From Bacteroidota bacterium (GTDB taxonomy: Bacteria > Bacteroidota > Bacteroidia > Chitinophagales > Chitinophagaceae), in contig JAFDYA010000105.1 in assembly GCA_018267675.1 (NCBI GenBank), positions 1-32,829 on the forward strand: DNA of 32,829 nucleotides, in the 5' to 3' direction. The notes under the pieces were generated by a model. That model saw only the letters and a program-made list of their open reading frames with translations, did no database searches and was not told the DNA's origin. Shown here piece after piece: positions 32,019 through 32,829 of the stretch. The translations under genes and the position numbers were made by a program. Every line of letters starts with the position of its first letter. Within the stretch, counting starts at the first letter, position 1.

Positions 32019-32829
32019 ATGAAACGTAAAGACTTTCTGAAAATCAGTGGGGGTGCGTCATTGGCGTATATGCTTCATGGCTTTCCCATCAGCACTTTCG
32101 CATCCACTCCTATACTCCAACTATTGGCAAAGCAAAGTCAGGCAAGTGGCAGAGTACTCGTATTGATACAACTCAATGGCGGGAATGACGGACTAAACAC
32201 GGTCATTCCCCTTGACCAATATAGCGCCTTGTCTTCTTGTCGTTCCAATATCCTCATTCCATCCAGCAAGGTGTTGTCATTAGCAGGTACTACTGTTACC
32301 GGTTTGAACCCTGCCATGACGGGCATCCGAACCATGTATAATGGAGGTATTGTCAACATCGTTCAGGGTGTGAGCTACCCCAATCCCAACTATTCGCACT
32401 TCCGTGCTACCGATATTTGGAATTCCGCTTCTGATGCAAATCAATACATCAATACCGGATGGTTAGGTAGGTATCTGGAGGCCACCTATACCGGCTTCCC
32501 CACTGGCTACCCAAATGCGACAATGCCCGACCCGCTGGCAATTCAAATAGGTAATGGGGTATCACCGGTTCTACAAGGGCCTCAAGTGGATATGGGTATG
32601 GCGATATCGGACATCAATTCCTTTTACAATATCGTAAATGGAACAGTTGACCCTGCCCCCTCGACACCTGCCGGGCACGAACTCACTTTTGTTCGCTATA
32701 TCTCCCAACAGACACAGTCCTATACTTCCGTAATCCAAACAGCGGCCAATAACTCCACTACTCTTTCATCTAAATACCCCAGCTCAGGGAATAGCTTATC
32801 CGACCAACTGAAGATAGTAGCCCGCTTGA
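32019..32829 (+). CDS. DUF1501 family protein (partial, cut by window end)
   Basis: ATG at 32019-32021 opens a frame of at least 270 codons that reaches the right edge. The start MKRKDFLKISGGASLA resembles a Tat-type signal, but with KRKDF instead of two consecutive arginines. The mature part has RVLVLIQLNGGNDGLNTVIP, the characteristic DUF1501 (PF07394, sulfatase-superfamily related) motif, and VQGVSYPNPNYSHFRATDIW. It follows DUF1800 by 73 bp and is presumably its operon partner. The C-terminus is not visible. Confidence 0.9.
   Translation, partial: MKRKDFLKISGGASLAYMLHGFPISTFASTPILQLLAKQSQASGRVLVLIQLNGGNDGLNTVIPLDQYSALSSCRSNILIPSSKVLSLAGTTVTGLNPAMTGIRTMYNGGIVNIVQGVSYPNPNYSHFRATDIWNSASDANQYINTGWLGRYLEATYTGFPTGYPNATMPDPLAIQIGNGVSPVLQGPQVDMGMAISDINSFYNIVNGTVDPAPSTPAGHELTFVRYISQQTQSYTSVIQTAANNSTTLSSKYPSSGNSLSDQLKIVARL

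Overview
The window looks like a chromosomal segment of a Bacteroidota bacterium. My best guess is Chitinophagaceae or Saprospiria-like, but the genus cannot be fixed from sequence alone. The evidence is: two proteins with C-terminal type IX secretion (T9SS) sorting domains; a DUF1800/DUF1501 pair; an Omp85-like barrel with periplasmic neighbours; and several promoters of the Bacteroidota form TTG-N17..20-TAnnTTTG. Most of the window is ordinary housekeeping sequence interrupted by accessory islands.

Layout. 1-1494 (-) holds the C-terminal part of an RHS-repeat protein that changes frame at homopolymer runs near both ends. 1500-2349 has no gene and carries a cluster of REP-like inverted repeats. 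2350-3781 (-) encodes an ArsC/Spx-family reductase and an exported protein of unknown function. 3782-4047 holds a 7-bp tandem repeat. 4048-7582 (-) encodes the two CoA-transferase subunits (scoA, scoB), pyruvate kinase and an FMN reductase. 7846-9568 (+) is parA-parB. 9774-9849 (-) is tRNA-Ala(GGC) with its own promoter and a strong terminator. 9930-10103 (+) is a 57-residue membrane protein, and 10114-11166 (-) is pdxA. 11365-12001 (-) is an AT-rich higBA-type toxin-antitoxin pair. 12427-16374 (+) has two paralogous aryl-sulfate sulfotransferase-like T9SS cargo proteins that share an upstream leader. 16455-19271 (-) is polA. 19475-21743 (+) is a probable three-gene cell-envelope cluster (DUF4230, DUF4412-like, LRR). 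21751-22872 (-) is dnaN. 23004-30016 (-) encodes a PIG-L-family protein, an Omp85-like barrel, an alpha/beta hydrolase, a 3-hydroxybutyrate dehydrogenase-like SDR and a deoxynucleoside kinase. 30222-end (+) is DUF1800 followed by DUF1501, the latter cut by the window edge.

How the genes fit together. The CoA transferase and the SDR could together convert 3-hydroxybutyrate to acetoacetyl-CoA, although they lie about 23 kb apart. PolA, DnaN, ParA and ParB are replication and segregation genes. The sulfotransferase pair, PIG-L protein, barrel, LRR cluster and DUF1800/DUF1501 pair are all exported or envelope proteins.

I did not find a clearly new defence, mobile or biosynthetic system. The observations most worth following are: the conserved stem-loop leader shared by the two sulfotransferase genes; the dnaN terminator lying inside the coding sequence of the convergent LRR gene; the homopolymer frame changes in the RHS gene; and -7 boxes placed so close to the pdxA and higB starts that their mRNAs may be leaderless.
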